The notes beneath the pieces are model-generated. The model made no database searches. It was given only the letters and a program-made list of their open reading frames with translations, and was not told where the DNA came from. This document shows, piece after piece, positions 43,476 to 51,921 of a stretch of 64,000 nucleotides of DNA. The position numbers and the translations under genes were made by a program. The stretch spans positions 50,099-114,098 of the forward strand of contig PNKY01000015.1 in assembly GCA_013822765.1 (NCBI GenBank), in the 5' to 3' direction. The DNA is from Rhodospirillum sp. Lineage in GTDB: Bacteria > Pseudomonadota > Alphaproteobacteria > Dongiales > Dongiaceae. Numbering within the stretch: the stretch's first letter is position 1; each line of letters starts with the position of its first letter.

Positions 43476-43494
43476 GAAACAATTTCAATTTCAT
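43474..43494. promoter_or_regulatory. LysR operator candidate with repeated CAATTTCA
   Basis: ATGAAA-N9-TTTCAT is a perfect palindrome overlapping the LysR start codon in the divergent promoter. The octamer CAATTTCA occurs three times within 40 bases (43454, 43480, 43486). LysR regulators bind T-N11-A palindromes in such places and repress themselves. Confidence 0.45.
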
Positions 43495-43554
43495 TCATGA
43501 TCGTGACTGCATACATCAAACGGCATCGGAATGCCAATCACGAGGATGCCCACG

Positions 43555-44280
43555 ATGGACACGATCAGCCGCCTGGACCAACCGAATCCGGAGGCCGGCC
43601 GCGTGCGGCCGAAGGCGCTGGTGATCCTGGCCCATCCGGAACGGCGCAGCTTCAACGGCGCGATGGCGGATACCGCTGTCGAGACGCTGCGCGAGTTGGG
43701 CTATGAGGTGGCGTTCTCGGATCTCTATCGGATGGGATTCGATCCGGTTTCGGACCGGCGCAATTTCGCGGGCGTGAAGAATCCCGATTACTTCAAGCAG
43801 CAGGTCGAGGAAGACCACGCGACCGAGAGCGGGAGCTTCGCCCCCGACGTGGAGGCGGAGATCGCGAAGCTCGAAGCGGCCGATCTTATGATCTGGCAGT
43901 TCCCGCTGTGGTGGTTCAGCGTGCCCGGAATCCTGAAAGGCTGGGTAGACAAGGTGTTCGTCTTCAACCGGATCTATGGCCGCGGCCGATTCTATGACAA
44001 GGGCCTGTTCCGCGGAAAGCGCGCGCTCCTATCTCTCACGACCGGCGGAAGCGGCGAGGCGGCCTACCAGCCGGGCGGCTTCAACGGCGACATCAACGGC
44101 GTCCTGCGTCCGATCCAGCGCGGCATGCTGGAGTTCGTCGGCTTCGACGTCCTGAAGCCGCAGATCGTGCACGGCCCGGCGCAGGTGACGGAGGCGGAAC
44201 GCGAGGCACACCTGGCCGCTTGGCGCGAACGCCTGACGCAGATCGCGCAGGAGGAGCCGATCGCGGTGGGGCAGTACTGA
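43555..44280 (+). CDS. NAD(P)H quinone oxidoreductase, flavodoxin-like (MdaB/NQO type)
   Basis: 241 residues from ATG 43555. Flavodoxin-like fold: KALVILAHPERRSFNGAMA binds FMN/FAD phosphate, IWQFPLWWFSVPGILKGWVDKVF and LLSLTTGGSGEAAY are the characteristic NQO/MdaB blocks. It performs two-electron reduction of quinones or nitro compounds. The track start is 43531, but GAGGA eight bases before 43555 favours the later ATG. It is divergent from the LysR gene, an arrangement typical of electrophile-inducible quinone reductases. Confidence 0.88.
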   Translation: MDTISRLDQPNPEAGRVRPKALVILAHPERRSFNGAMADTAVETLRELGYEVAFSDLYRMGFDPVSDRRNFAGVKNPDYFKQQVEEDHATESGSFAPDVEAEIAKLEAADLMIWQFPLWWFSVPGILKGWVDKVFVFNRIYGRGRFYDKGLFRGKRALLSLTTGGSGEAAYQPGGFNGDINGVLRPIQRGMLEFVGFDVLKPQIVHGPAQVTEAEREAHLAAWRERLTQIAQEEPIAVGQY

Positions 44281-44289
44281 TACCCCCAA

Positions 44290-44371
44290 GACGTCATCAC
44301 CGGGCCGATGCGATGCATCGGGACCCGGTGATCCAAACTTGGGTTGCCGGGTCGAGCCCGGCAATGACGTC
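44290..44371. repeat. Composite palindrome bounded by GACGTCAT/ATGACGTC
   Basis: Outer inverted ends GACGTCAT (44290) and ATGACGTC (44364) enclose two hairpins: ATCACCGGG...CCCGGTGAT with an inner CCGATGC/GCATCGG stem, and TTGCCGGG-TCGAG-CCCGGCAA. It lies between convergent genes (quinone reductase and alcohol dehydrogenase) and probably ends both transcripts. Third intergenic repeat family in this window. Confidence 0.7.
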
Positions 44372-44384
44372 AGAGAGAAGTTGG

Positions 44385-45566
44385 CTACGCCGCCAGCGTG
44401 CCTTCGAGCCCGTTGACGAACATCACGCGCAGCTCCTTGGCGCCGACCTGGATCGGGTTGCCGCCGGCGCTGGGATCTGCGGCCGCCATCTCGGCCACCC
44501 TATCGACCTGCTTGTCGTCGACGCCGATGTCCTTCAGCGTGTGCGGGATGCCGATCTCCTTGCGCAGGGCGAGGATCCAGTCCAGCAGCGACTTGAAGGA
44601 CGGGTTGGGTAGGTTGAGATACCGCGCCAGACGAGTCAGCTTCTCGTCGATGGCGCTGCGGTTGTACTCCAGCACATAGGGCATCACGACCGCGTTGGTG
44701 AGGCCGTGGTGCGTGTTGTAGAGCGCGCCGAGCGGGTGGCTGATGGCGTGCATGCCGCCGAGGCCCTTCTGGAACGCGGTGGCGCCCATGCTGGCCGCCG
44801 CCATCATGTTGGAGCGCGCGACCAGGTTCTTGCCGTCCTTCACCGCCGCCGGCAGCGCGTCCTTGATCAGGCGCATGCCTTCGATCGCGATGCCATCCGC
44901 CAGCGGATGGAAGCCCGGCGCGCAATAGGCCTCGAGGCAATGCGACAGCGCATCCATGCCCGTGGCCGCGGTGATGTGCGGCGGCAGGCCGACGGTCAGC
45001 TCCGGATCGTCGATCACGATCGAGGGCAGCATCTTCGGATGGAAGATGATCTTCTTCACATGGTTGTCCTGGTCGGTGATGACCGAGGCGCGGCCGACTT
45101 CCGAGCCGGTGCCCGACGTGGTCGGTACCGCGATGATGGTGGCGATGCCGTTGGGATCGACTCTGGTCCACCAGTCGCCGATGTCCTCGTAGTCCCAGAT
45201 CGGACGCTTCTGCCCGATCATCAGCGCGACCGCCTTGGCGGCGTCGAGCGCCGAGCCGCCACCGAACGCAATGACGCCGTCATGGCCACCGGCCTTGTAG
45301 GCGGCGATGCCGTCCTCGACATTCTTGCCGGTCGGGTTGCCCTGCACGTTGCTGAAGAGTCCGGTCGGCACGCCGGCTTCGTTGTTGCGCGCCACGGCGT
45401 CCTTGATCATCGGCAGGTTGGCGAGGCCGGGATCGGTGATCAGCAGCGGGCGCTTCATGCCGAGCGCCTTGCAATGATCGGCGAGTTCCTTAATGCGGCC
45501 GCAGCCGAACTTGACCGAGGTCGGGTAATTCCAATTGCCGCGAAGCGCGGCGGCGTCGGTGGTCAT
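44385..45566 (-). CDS. Iron-containing alcohol dehydrogenase
   Basis: 393 residues, group III ADH. NAD-binding GGGSALDAAK (about residue 103), PTTSGTGSEV, and the metal-binding His in ATGMDALSHCLEAY and GGMHAISHPLGALYNTHHG. These enzymes oxidise primary alcohols or reduce aldehydes. It is the last gene of the minus-strand amine/polyol block and could oxidise an amino-alcohol adduct or act on 1,3-diols. AAGGACC precedes the ATG. Confidence 0.92.
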   Translation of the reverse strand: MTTDAAALRGNWNYPTSVKFGCGRIKELADHCKALGMKRPLLITDPGLANLPMIKDAVARNNEAGVPTGLFSNVQGNPTGKNVEDGIAAYKAGGHDGVIAFGGGSALDAAKAVALMIGQKRPIWDYEDIGDWWTRVDPNGIATIIAVPTTSGTGSEVGRASVITDQDNHVKKIIFHPKMLPSIVIDDPELTVGLPPHITAATGMDALSHCLEAYCAPGFHPLADGIAIEGMRLIKDALPAAVKDGKNLVARSNMMAAASMGATAFQKGLGGMHAISHPLGALYNTHHGLTNAVVMPYVLEYNRSAIDEKLTRLARYLNLPNPSFKSLLDWILALRKEIGIPHTLKDIGVDDKQVDRVAEMAAADPSAGGNPIQVGAKELRVMFVNGLEGTLAA

Positions 45567-45652
45567 CTGATAGGTCCTTGGGTTTAGCCTTCAGGCCGGA
45601 GTGGCGGCATTCTAGCCAGTTCCGGCCAGCAGGGAAGGGGCTGAAAATCGGC

Positions 45653-46231
45653 CTAAAAGGCGCGAAAACGGCCGATAATCCGGTATTCGAACAGAGCGTC
45701 GTCTTCGCGGGCGCCCCAGCCGATATTGTGGATCACCAATGGCCTTGCGCCGTCCTCCGATCGCCGGTCGGATACGATGCCGATATGCGGCTGCCCGCCG
45801 CCCAAGATCCAGGTGACGATGTCGCCTGCCTGATAAGCGGCGGCATCCTCGCTGACCGGCAAATCGTAGCCCTGGCGCGTGAACCAGGTGGCGAGGTTCG
45901 GCACGCGGCGGTGATCGATATTGCTGTCCGGCTTGGCGAGGCCCCAGTTCTTCGGGTAGGCGGCGAAGTGCCGCTTCATGTCGCGATGCAACTCCTGCTG
46001 CAGGTCGATGCCGGCTGCGCGGAAGGCGCGGATCACCACGTCGCTGCACACGCCGCGCTCCATCGGCACGTCGCCCATCGGATAAGCGATCTGCTGGTAG
46101 CTGGGATCGTAGATCAGCGTGACGCCGACCTGCGCGCGGGCGGCAGCGACGAGGTCGAGCGCGCGCGCGGGTTCTGCGCGCGCGGTATGCGCCACGAGCA
46201 TCAGGAGAATGGTTGCGAAGATCGCTCGCAT
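45653..46231 (-). CDS. DUF1287-family secreted protein
   Basis: 192 residues with a signal peptide MRAIFATILLMLVAHTARA cleaved near residue 19. The core has IAYPMGDVPMERGVCSDVVIRAFRAAGIDLQ, then NIDHRRVPNLATWFTRQG and PHIGIVSDRRSEDG, which are the conserved DUF1287 blocks with a Cys...His pattern reminiscent of NlpC/P60-like papain folds. Possible periplasmic peptidase or amidase (inference). ATG 46231 is chosen because the upstream nine codons do not look like a signal sequence. Confidence 0.87.
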   Translation of the reverse strand: MRAIFATILLMLVAHTARAEPARALDLVAAARAQVGVTLIYDPSYQQIAYPMGDVPMERGVCSDVVIRAFRAAGIDLQQELHRDMKRHFAAYPKNWGLAKPDSNIDHRRVPNLATWFTRQGYDLPVSEDAAAYQAGDIVTWILGGGQPHIGIVSDRRSEDGARPLVIHNIGWGAREDDALFEYRIIGRFRAF

Positions 46232-46312
46232 GATGAACCCCTTCCGAACGGGAAGCATGGCTGCGCGAAGGTGGCGGATTTGCGGCGGAACGGTGGCGCG
46301 CTGCGGGCTGGT

Positions 46313-47740
46313 CTAGCGCCAGGCCTTGCTGCGCTCGATCGCCGTGGAAAAGCGCGCGTGCAGGTCGGCGGCAAGCGGTGCGACGGGCGCGATCTCGACC
46401 TTCGGCGGCGGGGATGGCGGCAGGGTATCAGGCTTGGCAAAGCCCGCGCCGATCATCGCCAGCTGCGCGGCGCCGAGGCCGGTCAGCTCGGCGCTCGAGG
46501 GCACGCGCACGCGCTTGTTCATCGCGTCGGCCAGGAAACGCGTGAAGTAGCGGTTGCGGGTCATTCCGCCATCGACCGACAGCACGGGCGCGAGCGGCGA
46601 GAGCTTGTCGATCGCAGCCATCACCTTGTGCGCCAGCAGCGCCACGCCCTCCAGCACGGCTTGCATCAGGTCGGCCCTGGTGGTTTCGAGCCCCATGCCG
46701 AGCCACAGGCCGGCGGCGCGGCGATCCCAGTATGGGCAGGAGAGGCCGCTCAGCGCCGGCACGAACACGAGGCCGCGCGCGATCGCGCTCTCGGCCGTGA
46801 AGTCGTCGATCTCCTGGTAGTCGGAAAACAGGCCGAGGCTGCGCGCCCAGTTGACGGCGGAGGCGGCGTTGTAGATGCCGCCTTGCAAGGCGTACGCGAC
46901 CGGCGCGTCACCCAGCTGCCATGCGACGGTCGCTTCGAGGCCGCTCTCGCTGTCGCGCGGCACGGTGCTGCCCGCGACGGCGAGCGCGAACGCGCCGGTG
47001 CCGAAGGTGATCTTGGCATCGCCTTTGCGCCGGCAACCATGGCCGAACAAAGCGGCTTGTTGATCGACCAGGCTCGCCGTCACCGGGATGCCGCGCGCAT
47101 CCGCGAACGATCCTGCGGTCGGACGAATCTCCGGCAGGCATTCGAGCGGCACGCCAAACAGGTCAGCGAGGCGCTGGTCCCACTGCAGCGTCTCGAGATT
47201 CATCAGGCTGGTGCGCGAGGCGGTGGTGACATCGGTCGCGAACCGGCCGGTCAGGCGGTCGAGGAAAAAGGCATCACTGGTGCCGAGACGCAGGCGCCCG
47301 GCTTTGCGCAACGCCGTCGCTTCCGGCACGTTGTCGAGCAGCCAGCGCAGCTTGGCGGCCGAGAAGTAGGGATCGAGCGGAAGACCGGTGAGCTTGAAGG
47401 TCAGTTCCTCCGCGCCGTCGGCCTTGAGCCGCTCGGTCACATCGGCCGTGCGCGCATCCTGCCACACGATGGCGTTGTGGATCGGGCGCTTGGTGTCGGC
47501 ATCCCACGCGACAACGGTCTCGCCCTGGTTGGCGATGCCGATGGCGGAGGCATCGCCCGCCTGCTCGAGCGCACTCTCGACATGGCGCGTCAGCTCTTCA
47601 GGATCGTGCTCGACCCAGCCTTGCTGCGGGTAGATCTGGCGATGCTCGAAGCCGGCGACGGTCTCGAACGTGCCGTCGTCGCGCAGCCGGTGCGCCTTGG
47701 TGCCAGTAGTGCCCTGGTCGATGGCGATGACGGTGGTCAT
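46313..47740 (-). CDS. FGGY-family kinase, glycerol-kinase-like
   Basis: 475 residues. ATP site AIDQGTTGTK, GWVEHDPEE, WQDART, DPYFSAAKLRW, LVDQQAALFGHGC and FGTGAFALA align with GlpK. However, the glycerol-contacting arginine of the NQRET motif is Gly here (IANQGETVVAW), so the substrate may be another polyol or sugar. It phosphorylates its substrate with ATP. Start taken at ATG 47740, since the first 23 track residues come from the adjacent GC-rich repeat. Likely works with the GlpA/GlpB-like flavoproteins upstream in the same orientation. Confidence 0.88.
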   Translation of the reverse strand: MTTVIAIDQGTTGTKAHRLRDDGTFETVAGFEHRQIYPQQGWVEHDPEELTRHVESALEQAGDASAIGIANQGETVVAWDADTKRPIHNAIVWQDARTADVTERLKADGAEELTFKLTGLPLDPYFSAAKLRWLLDNVPEATALRKAGRLRLGTSDAFFLDRLTGRFATDVTTASRTSLMNLETLQWDQRLADLFGVPLECLPEIRPTAGSFADARGIPVTASLVDQQAALFGHGCRRKGDAKITFGTGAFALAVAGSTVPRDSESGLEATVAWQLGDAPVAYALQGGIYNAASAVNWARSLGLFSDYQEIDDFTAESAIARGLVFVPALSGLSCPYWDRRAAGLWLGMGLETTRADLMQAVLEGVALLAHKVMAAIDKLSPLAPVLSVDGGMTRNRYFTRFLADAMNKRVRVPSSAELTGLGAAQLAMIGAGFAKPDTLPPSPPPKVEIAPVAPLAADLHARFSTAIERSKAWR

Positions 47741-47746
47741 GAGGGG

Positions 47747-47859
47747 AATCCCCCTCCCCCAAACTGGGGGAGGGCAGGGGTGGGGGAAGCGAGCGAAGTT
47801 TCCGTCCATCTGAGGCGCGGCTTCCCCCCTAACCCTCCCCCGTGTCGGGGGAGGGGATT
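47747..47859. repeat. CCCTCCCC/GGGGAGGG intergenic inverted repeat
   Basis: Arms at 47747-47790 and 47820-47859 (AATCCCCCTCCCCCAAACTG... and its imperfect inverse) enclose a 29-base spacer. Each arm also folds alone (CTCCCCC...GGGGGAG). Such C-run/G-run mosaics are common between genes in alphaproteobacteria. This one splits the GlpB-like gene from the kinase gene and may modulate the shared transcript. Confidence 0.7.
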
Positions 47860-47887
47860 GGAGACGAAGTGACGCGACGCGTCGGCT

Positions 47888-49108
47888 CTATGCGGCATCG
47901 AGTTCCACCGACACTTGCCGGCACGTTCTCAGGTCGCGCGCGGGCAGCTTCCAGGCGATGCGGCGCTCCGGCAGGGCGGAGATGCGGCTCGACCATACCA
48001 CGCTGCCATCGACCACCACTGACAGCCGGCCGCGCACTTCATGGGTGACGCGCGCCTTGAAGAGCAGCGGGTGATCGGTCAGCGCATCACGATAGATGCG
48101 CTGCGGATAGACGTAGGCGAGCGGGCCCTGCAGCGTCACGCGTGCATCGGGCTGGCGCGCCGGCAGGCGGTTCTCCAGCCGGGCGATCACCATCTCGGCG
48201 ACCGCTTTGCCTTCGCGCCAACATTGGCCTGCCGTCTCGATGCCGCGCAGCACGTTGCCGGCCGCGAAATAGTGGTGATCGGAGCAGCGGAAATAATCGT
48301 CGATGACAGGACCGCTGGTGCCGGGATCAATCTCGATATGAGAGGGCGCGATTAGGGCCGTCTCTGGCCGGAAGCGCCCCGTCAGGATGACGCCGTCGCA
48401 CTCCATCAGCTCCGGACCGAAGCCGCGATCGATCTCGATCCCGGTCACCCGGTCGCGGCCGATGATACTGAGGAGGCGCGTGTTGGTGAGGACCGGCACG
48501 CCGAAGCCGAGCCGCGCGATCCACTTGCCGGGCGCGCGCGCGGTGATGCGCGCGTTCTCCTCGATGATCGCCAGTGGCTTCAAGCCTGCGTGGCGCAGCG
48601 TCAGCAAGGTGGAGAAGGCGACCAGCTCGCTGCCGATGACGACCGGCCGCTCGAACGGGCACTTGCCGTGGAGATACACGAACTGCTGGAGCGCGCCGGT
48701 GTTCATCACGCCGAATGGACGGCTGCCGGAGATCAGGCGGGCGCTGCGCGGCGTCTCGCGCGCACCGAAGGCAAGGACGATGGCCTTGGCTTGGAAATCC
48801 TCGGCGCCGTTAGGCCCGGTCGCGCGCACCAGGCCGCCCGGCTCGAGCTTCAAGGCGGACATGCGCAGCTTGAGGTCGGCGCCGGAGGCTTTGTCGGCCA
48901 AGCGCTTGGCATAGTCTGGTCCGCTATAGACCTTGCCGAACTCGCGCAGGCCGAAGCCGAGATGGCCGCAGTGGCGCGGAATGCCGCCTAGCGCGCTCTC
49001 GCGCTCCAGCAACACAATGTTGTGGATGCCGAGCCCGCGCAGGGCGCGCGCGCACGACAGGCCCGCCGGCCCGCCGCCCAGGATCAGCACGTCGCTGTTG
49101 CTGGTCAT
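47888..49108 (-). CDS. FAD/NAD-dependent oxidoreductase, GlpB/HcnB-like
   Basis: 406 residues from ATG 49108. FAD motif DVLILGGGPAGLSCARALRGLG, the redox-family block GGIPRHCGHLGFG, LAFGARETPRS and a second nucleotide motif PVVIGSELVAFSTLLTLRHAG; FAD-contacting HYFAAGNVLRGIETAGQCW near residue 300. An extra C-terminal domain of about 85 residues (RVTLQGPLAYVYPQRIY onward) is unassigned. This class forms complexes with GlpA- or HcnC-type subunits and transfers electrons from them. It starts inside the end of the GlpA-like gene (ATGA overlap), so the two proteins probably form one enzyme. Confidence 0.85.
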   Translation of the reverse strand: MTSNSDVLILGGGPAGLSCARALRGLGIHNIVLLERESALGGIPRHCGHLGFGLREFGKVYSGPDYAKRLADKASGADLKLRMSALKLEPGGLVRATGPNGAEDFQAKAIVLAFGARETPRSARLISGSRPFGVMNTGALQQFVYLHGKCPFERPVVIGSELVAFSTLLTLRHAGLKPLAIIEENARITARAPGKWIARLGFGVPVLTNTRLLSIIGRDRVTGIEIDRGFGPELMECDGVILTGRFRPETALIAPSHIEIDPGTSGPVIDDYFRCSDHHYFAAGNVLRGIETAGQCWREGKAVAEMVIARLENRLPARQPDARVTLQGPLAYVYPQRIYRDALTDHPLLFKARVTHEVRGRLSVVVDGSVVWSSRISALPERRIAWKLPARDLRTCRQVSVELDAA

Positions 49109-50466
49109 GGCTGCAAACGTCCTTCCGCCATCGCCAGTACCTGCGCGCTGCAATAAAAGCCCTGGCAGCGGCCCATCATGCAGCGCGTGCGCCGCTTCAG
49201 GCCGCCGAGGTCACCGGCTGGCAGCGGGCCTTCGAGTGCGGCCGCGATCTCGCCGCGCGTCACCAGCTCGCAATGGCAGACGATGTCGCCGCCGGCCTCG
49301 GTCATGTATTGGCGCGGCCGTTCTTCGGCGAGGTTGGGGACCGGGGTCCAGATCGGCTCCGCCTCGCGCACGTCGCCGAAGGTCTCGGCGAAACCGCGGC
49401 CGATCATCTGGGCGATGCCGAGCGCGGCGGTCAGGCCGGTCGAGCGGATGCCGGCCGCGGTGATCCAGCGGCGCTCGCGGTTGACGGCGATCTGATAGTC
49501 CTTGAACTGGGTCGCGGGCCGGAGGCCGGCATAGATCGCGTTCACCGAATGATGCGCGAGCTCGGGGATCATCTCGACGCCCTTGGCGATCAGCTGCTCC
49601 AGCATCGCGTGGTCGACCTCGGCGCGGTCGCGATCCGTCTGGTCCTCCGCCGTCGGGCCGACCAGCAGATTGCCGAAGGCGGTGCGGCAGGCGACGACGC
49701 CCTTGGTGCGCTCGGTCGGCACCGGCAGGATGATGGCGTGCAGCAGTTTGGACGCCGGCTTGTCGAACACGACGAACTGGCCCTTGCGCGGCGTGATGGC
49801 GAAGGCGGGCGGTTGGTTGATGGCTTCGACCAGGTCGCCGTGATTGCCAGCGGCGTTGATGACGACGCCCGCCACGACGTTGCCGAGCGTCGTCTGCAGC
49901 GTCCAGCGCACGCCGTCGAATGCGCCGCCGGTGACGCGGCAGCGCCGCAGGACCTTGCCGCCATGCGCCAAGCCTTGGTGCGCGTAGGCGAGCGGCGCGG
50001 ACCAGGGATCGATGATGTGCTCGCCCGGCACGTGGACTGCGCCGAGGCCGCGCTCGCTGAGGGACGGCTCACGCTTGCGCAGTTCGTCGCGGTCGATCTG
50101 CACGACGTCGCCGACGCCGTTCCGATGCGCCTTCGCGACGATCGCTGGCAACTTGGCGAGCTGCTCTTCGTCCCACGCCACCACCAGCGCGCCACTTTCG
50201 ATCAGCGGCAGATTGAGCTTGTCTTTGATCGCGAGGTATTCGCGGTAGCCGGACTGGATGCAACGAACCTCGATGCTGTCCTCCGGCGCGTCGAAGCCGG
50301 TGTGCAGCAGCGCGCTGTTGCCCTTGCTCGCGCCGTCGAGGATGTCCGACGCGGCCTCGAGCATGATCGGTTCGAGGCCGGCCATGGCCAGACGCCGGAA
50401 GACGGCGCAGCCGACCACCCCGGCGCCGATGATGACCGCCCTGCTGTGTGCGATAGATTCCCTCAC
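49105..50466 (-). CDS. FAD-dependent oxidoreductase with C-terminal [2Fe-2S] domain, GlpA-like
   Basis: 453 residues. DAO-type FAD domain (AVIIGAGVVGCAVFRRLAMAG, then DGASKGNSALLHTGFDAP, typical of anaerobic glycerol-3-phosphate dehydrogenase homologues) and a BFD-like C-terminal cluster domain with IVCHCELVTRGEI and TRCMMGRCQGFYC. Oxidises a hydroxy- or amino-acid-like substrate and passes electrons through the cluster. Next to the GlpB-like partner and a GlpK-like kinase, so glycerol-3-phosphate or a related polyol phosphate is the leading guess; amine or glycine oxidation cannot be excluded. Confidence 0.87.
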   Translation of the reverse strand: MRESIAHSRAVIIGAGVVGCAVFRRLAMAGLEPIMLEAASDILDGASKGNSALLHTGFDAPEDSIEVRCIQSGYREYLAIKDKLNLPLIESGALVVAWDEEQLAKLPAIVAKAHRNGVGDVVQIDRDELRKREPSLSERGLGAVHVPGEHIIDPWSAPLAYAHQGLAHGGKVLRRCRVTGGAFDGVRWTLQTTLGNVVAGVVINAAGNHGDLVEAINQPPAFAITPRKGQFVVFDKPASKLLHAIILPVPTERTKGVVACRTAFGNLLVGPTAEDQTDRDRAEVDHAMLEQLIAKGVEMIPELAHHSVNAIYAGLRPATQFKDYQIAVNRERRWITAAGIRSTGLTAALGIAQMIGRGFAETFGDVREAEPIWTPVPNLAEERPRQYMTEAGGDIVCHCELVTRGEIAAALEGPLPAGDLGGLKRRTRCMMGRCQGFYCSAQVLAMAEGRLQP

Positions 50467-50518
50467 GAGGCGCAGATTCGCAGGGGACTTCGGCCCTGTC
50501 CAGGGGTGGCGGCGGCGC

Positions 50519-51907
50519 TCAGATCTTTCGCAGGTGGAACGACTTCGGCCTGGTCAGCATCTCGTAGCCGACCCGGCTCAAAGTGGCGCCGCGGCCGGAG
50601 TTCTTGACGCCGACCCAGGCGAGGGCCGGGTCGAGGTAGTCACAGCGATTCATGTAAATGGTGCCGGTTTCGAGCCGGTCGCCGATCTTTTCCGCCTCGT
50701 CGGTGTCCGAGGTCCACAGCGCGCAGGTGAGGCCGTATTTGCTGTCGTTCATGAGGCGGACCGCCTCGTCGTCGGTCTTCACCTTCATGATGCCGATGAC
50801 CGGGCCGAAGCTCTCTTCCGACATCACGCTCATGGCATGATCCACGTTCACAAGCACTTGCGGTGCCAAGTAGGGCGTGCCGGGCTTGTCGGCGGCGAAG
50901 CTCTTGGGATCGACCAGCGCCTTGGCGCCGGCCTTCACCGCGTCGGCGATCTGGCCGCGCACGAACTCGGCGGCCGAGGTGCGCACCATCGGGCCCAGGT
51001 TGGTGCCGGCGTCGAGTGGATTGCCCAGCTTGTATTTTTTTGTGAGATCCACAAAGCCGTCCACAAACTTGTCGAACAGCTTTTCGTGCACGTAGATGCG
51101 CTCGATGGCGCAGCAGCACTGACCGGAATTGAACATGGCGCCGTCGACCAGGTTCTCGACCGCGTGGTCGAGATTGGCATCGGCGCGCACATAGGCCGGG
51201 TCCTTGCCGCCCAGCTCCAGGCCGAGGCCCATGAACTTGCCGAGCGCGGCCTGCTGCACGGCGTGGCCGCCGGCGACCGAGCCGGTGAAGTTGCAATAGG
51301 CGACTTCCGGCGCAGCGATCACCTTGGCGGTATCGTCGTGGGTGAGGACGAGATGCTGGAACAGCCCCTTGGGGAGGCCGGCGGCGTCGAACGCCTGCTG
51401 GAACCCTTCGGCGCACAGCGGGGTCTGGGCGGAGTGCTTGAGCACGACCGCGTTGCCGGCCATCAGCGCCGGGATCACGCCGTTGACGGAGGTGAGATAG
51501 GGGTAATTCCACGGCGCCACGATGAAGACGACGCCGAGCGGCTCGCGCCGGACGAAGCGCACGAAGCCCGGCTTGTCCTTCGCCTCGAGGTCGGCGAGCG
51601 CCTCCGCGGCGATCTGGATCATGTAGCGGGCGCGCTCTTCGAAGCCACGCATCTCGCCCGGGCTCTGAGCGATCGGGCGGCCCATCTGGCGCGTGATCTG
51701 CTCGGCGTGCTGGTCCCTGTGGGTGAGGAAGATGTCCACCGCCTTGGTCAGGATCTTCGCGCGCTCGGCTATGGACGTGAACTTCCACGTGCGCTGCGCC
51801 TCGGCCGCCGCCTTCAAGGTCGCGGCGATCTCGGATGGCGTGGCGTAGGGTCGCTCGACATAGACGCTGTTGTCGATCGGCGTGATGGTCTTCTGTGTGG
51901 CTGCCAT
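50519..51907 (-). CDS. NAD(P)-dependent aldehyde dehydrogenase
   Basis: 462 residues. ALDH signatures: APWNYPYLTSVNGVIPALMAGNAVVLKHS, catalytic-base region GLELGGKDPAYV and nucleophile FNSGQCCCAIERIYV, ending ALAWVGVKNSGRGATLSRVG. Start at ATG 51907; the track extension overlaps the ligase gene. It lies 14 bases after the glutamine-synthetase-like gene, so it probably oxidises the aldehyde derived from the gamma-glutamylated amine, as PuuC does in the putrescine pathway. Confidence 0.93.
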   Translation of the reverse strand: MAATQKTITPIDNSVYVERPYATPSEIAATLKAAAEAQRTWKFTSIAERAKILTKAVDIFLTHRDQHAEQITRQMGRPIAQSPGEMRGFEERARYMIQIAAEALADLEAKDKPGFVRFVRREPLGVVFIVAPWNYPYLTSVNGVIPALMAGNAVVLKHSAQTPLCAEGFQQAFDAAGLPKGLFQHLVLTHDDTAKVIAAPEVAYCNFTGSVAGGHAVQQAALGKFMGLGLELGGKDPAYVRADANLDHAVENLVDGAMFNSGQCCCAIERIYVHEKLFDKFVDGFVDLTKKYKLGNPLDAGTNLGPMVRTSAAEFVRGQIADAVKAGAKALVDPKSFAADKPGTPYLAPQVLVNVDHAMSVMSEESFGPVIGIMKVKTDDEAVRLMNDSKYGLTCALWTSDTDEAEKIGDRLETGTIYMNRCDYLDPALAWVGVKNSGRGATLSRVGYEMLTRPKSFHLRKI

Positions 51908-51921
51908 GATGATGCTGTCCG

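Noticed and set aside
45578-47872. 764-codon plus-strand ORF
   Set aside because: Mirrors the DUF1287 and kinase genes, whose products carry clear motifs; shadow.
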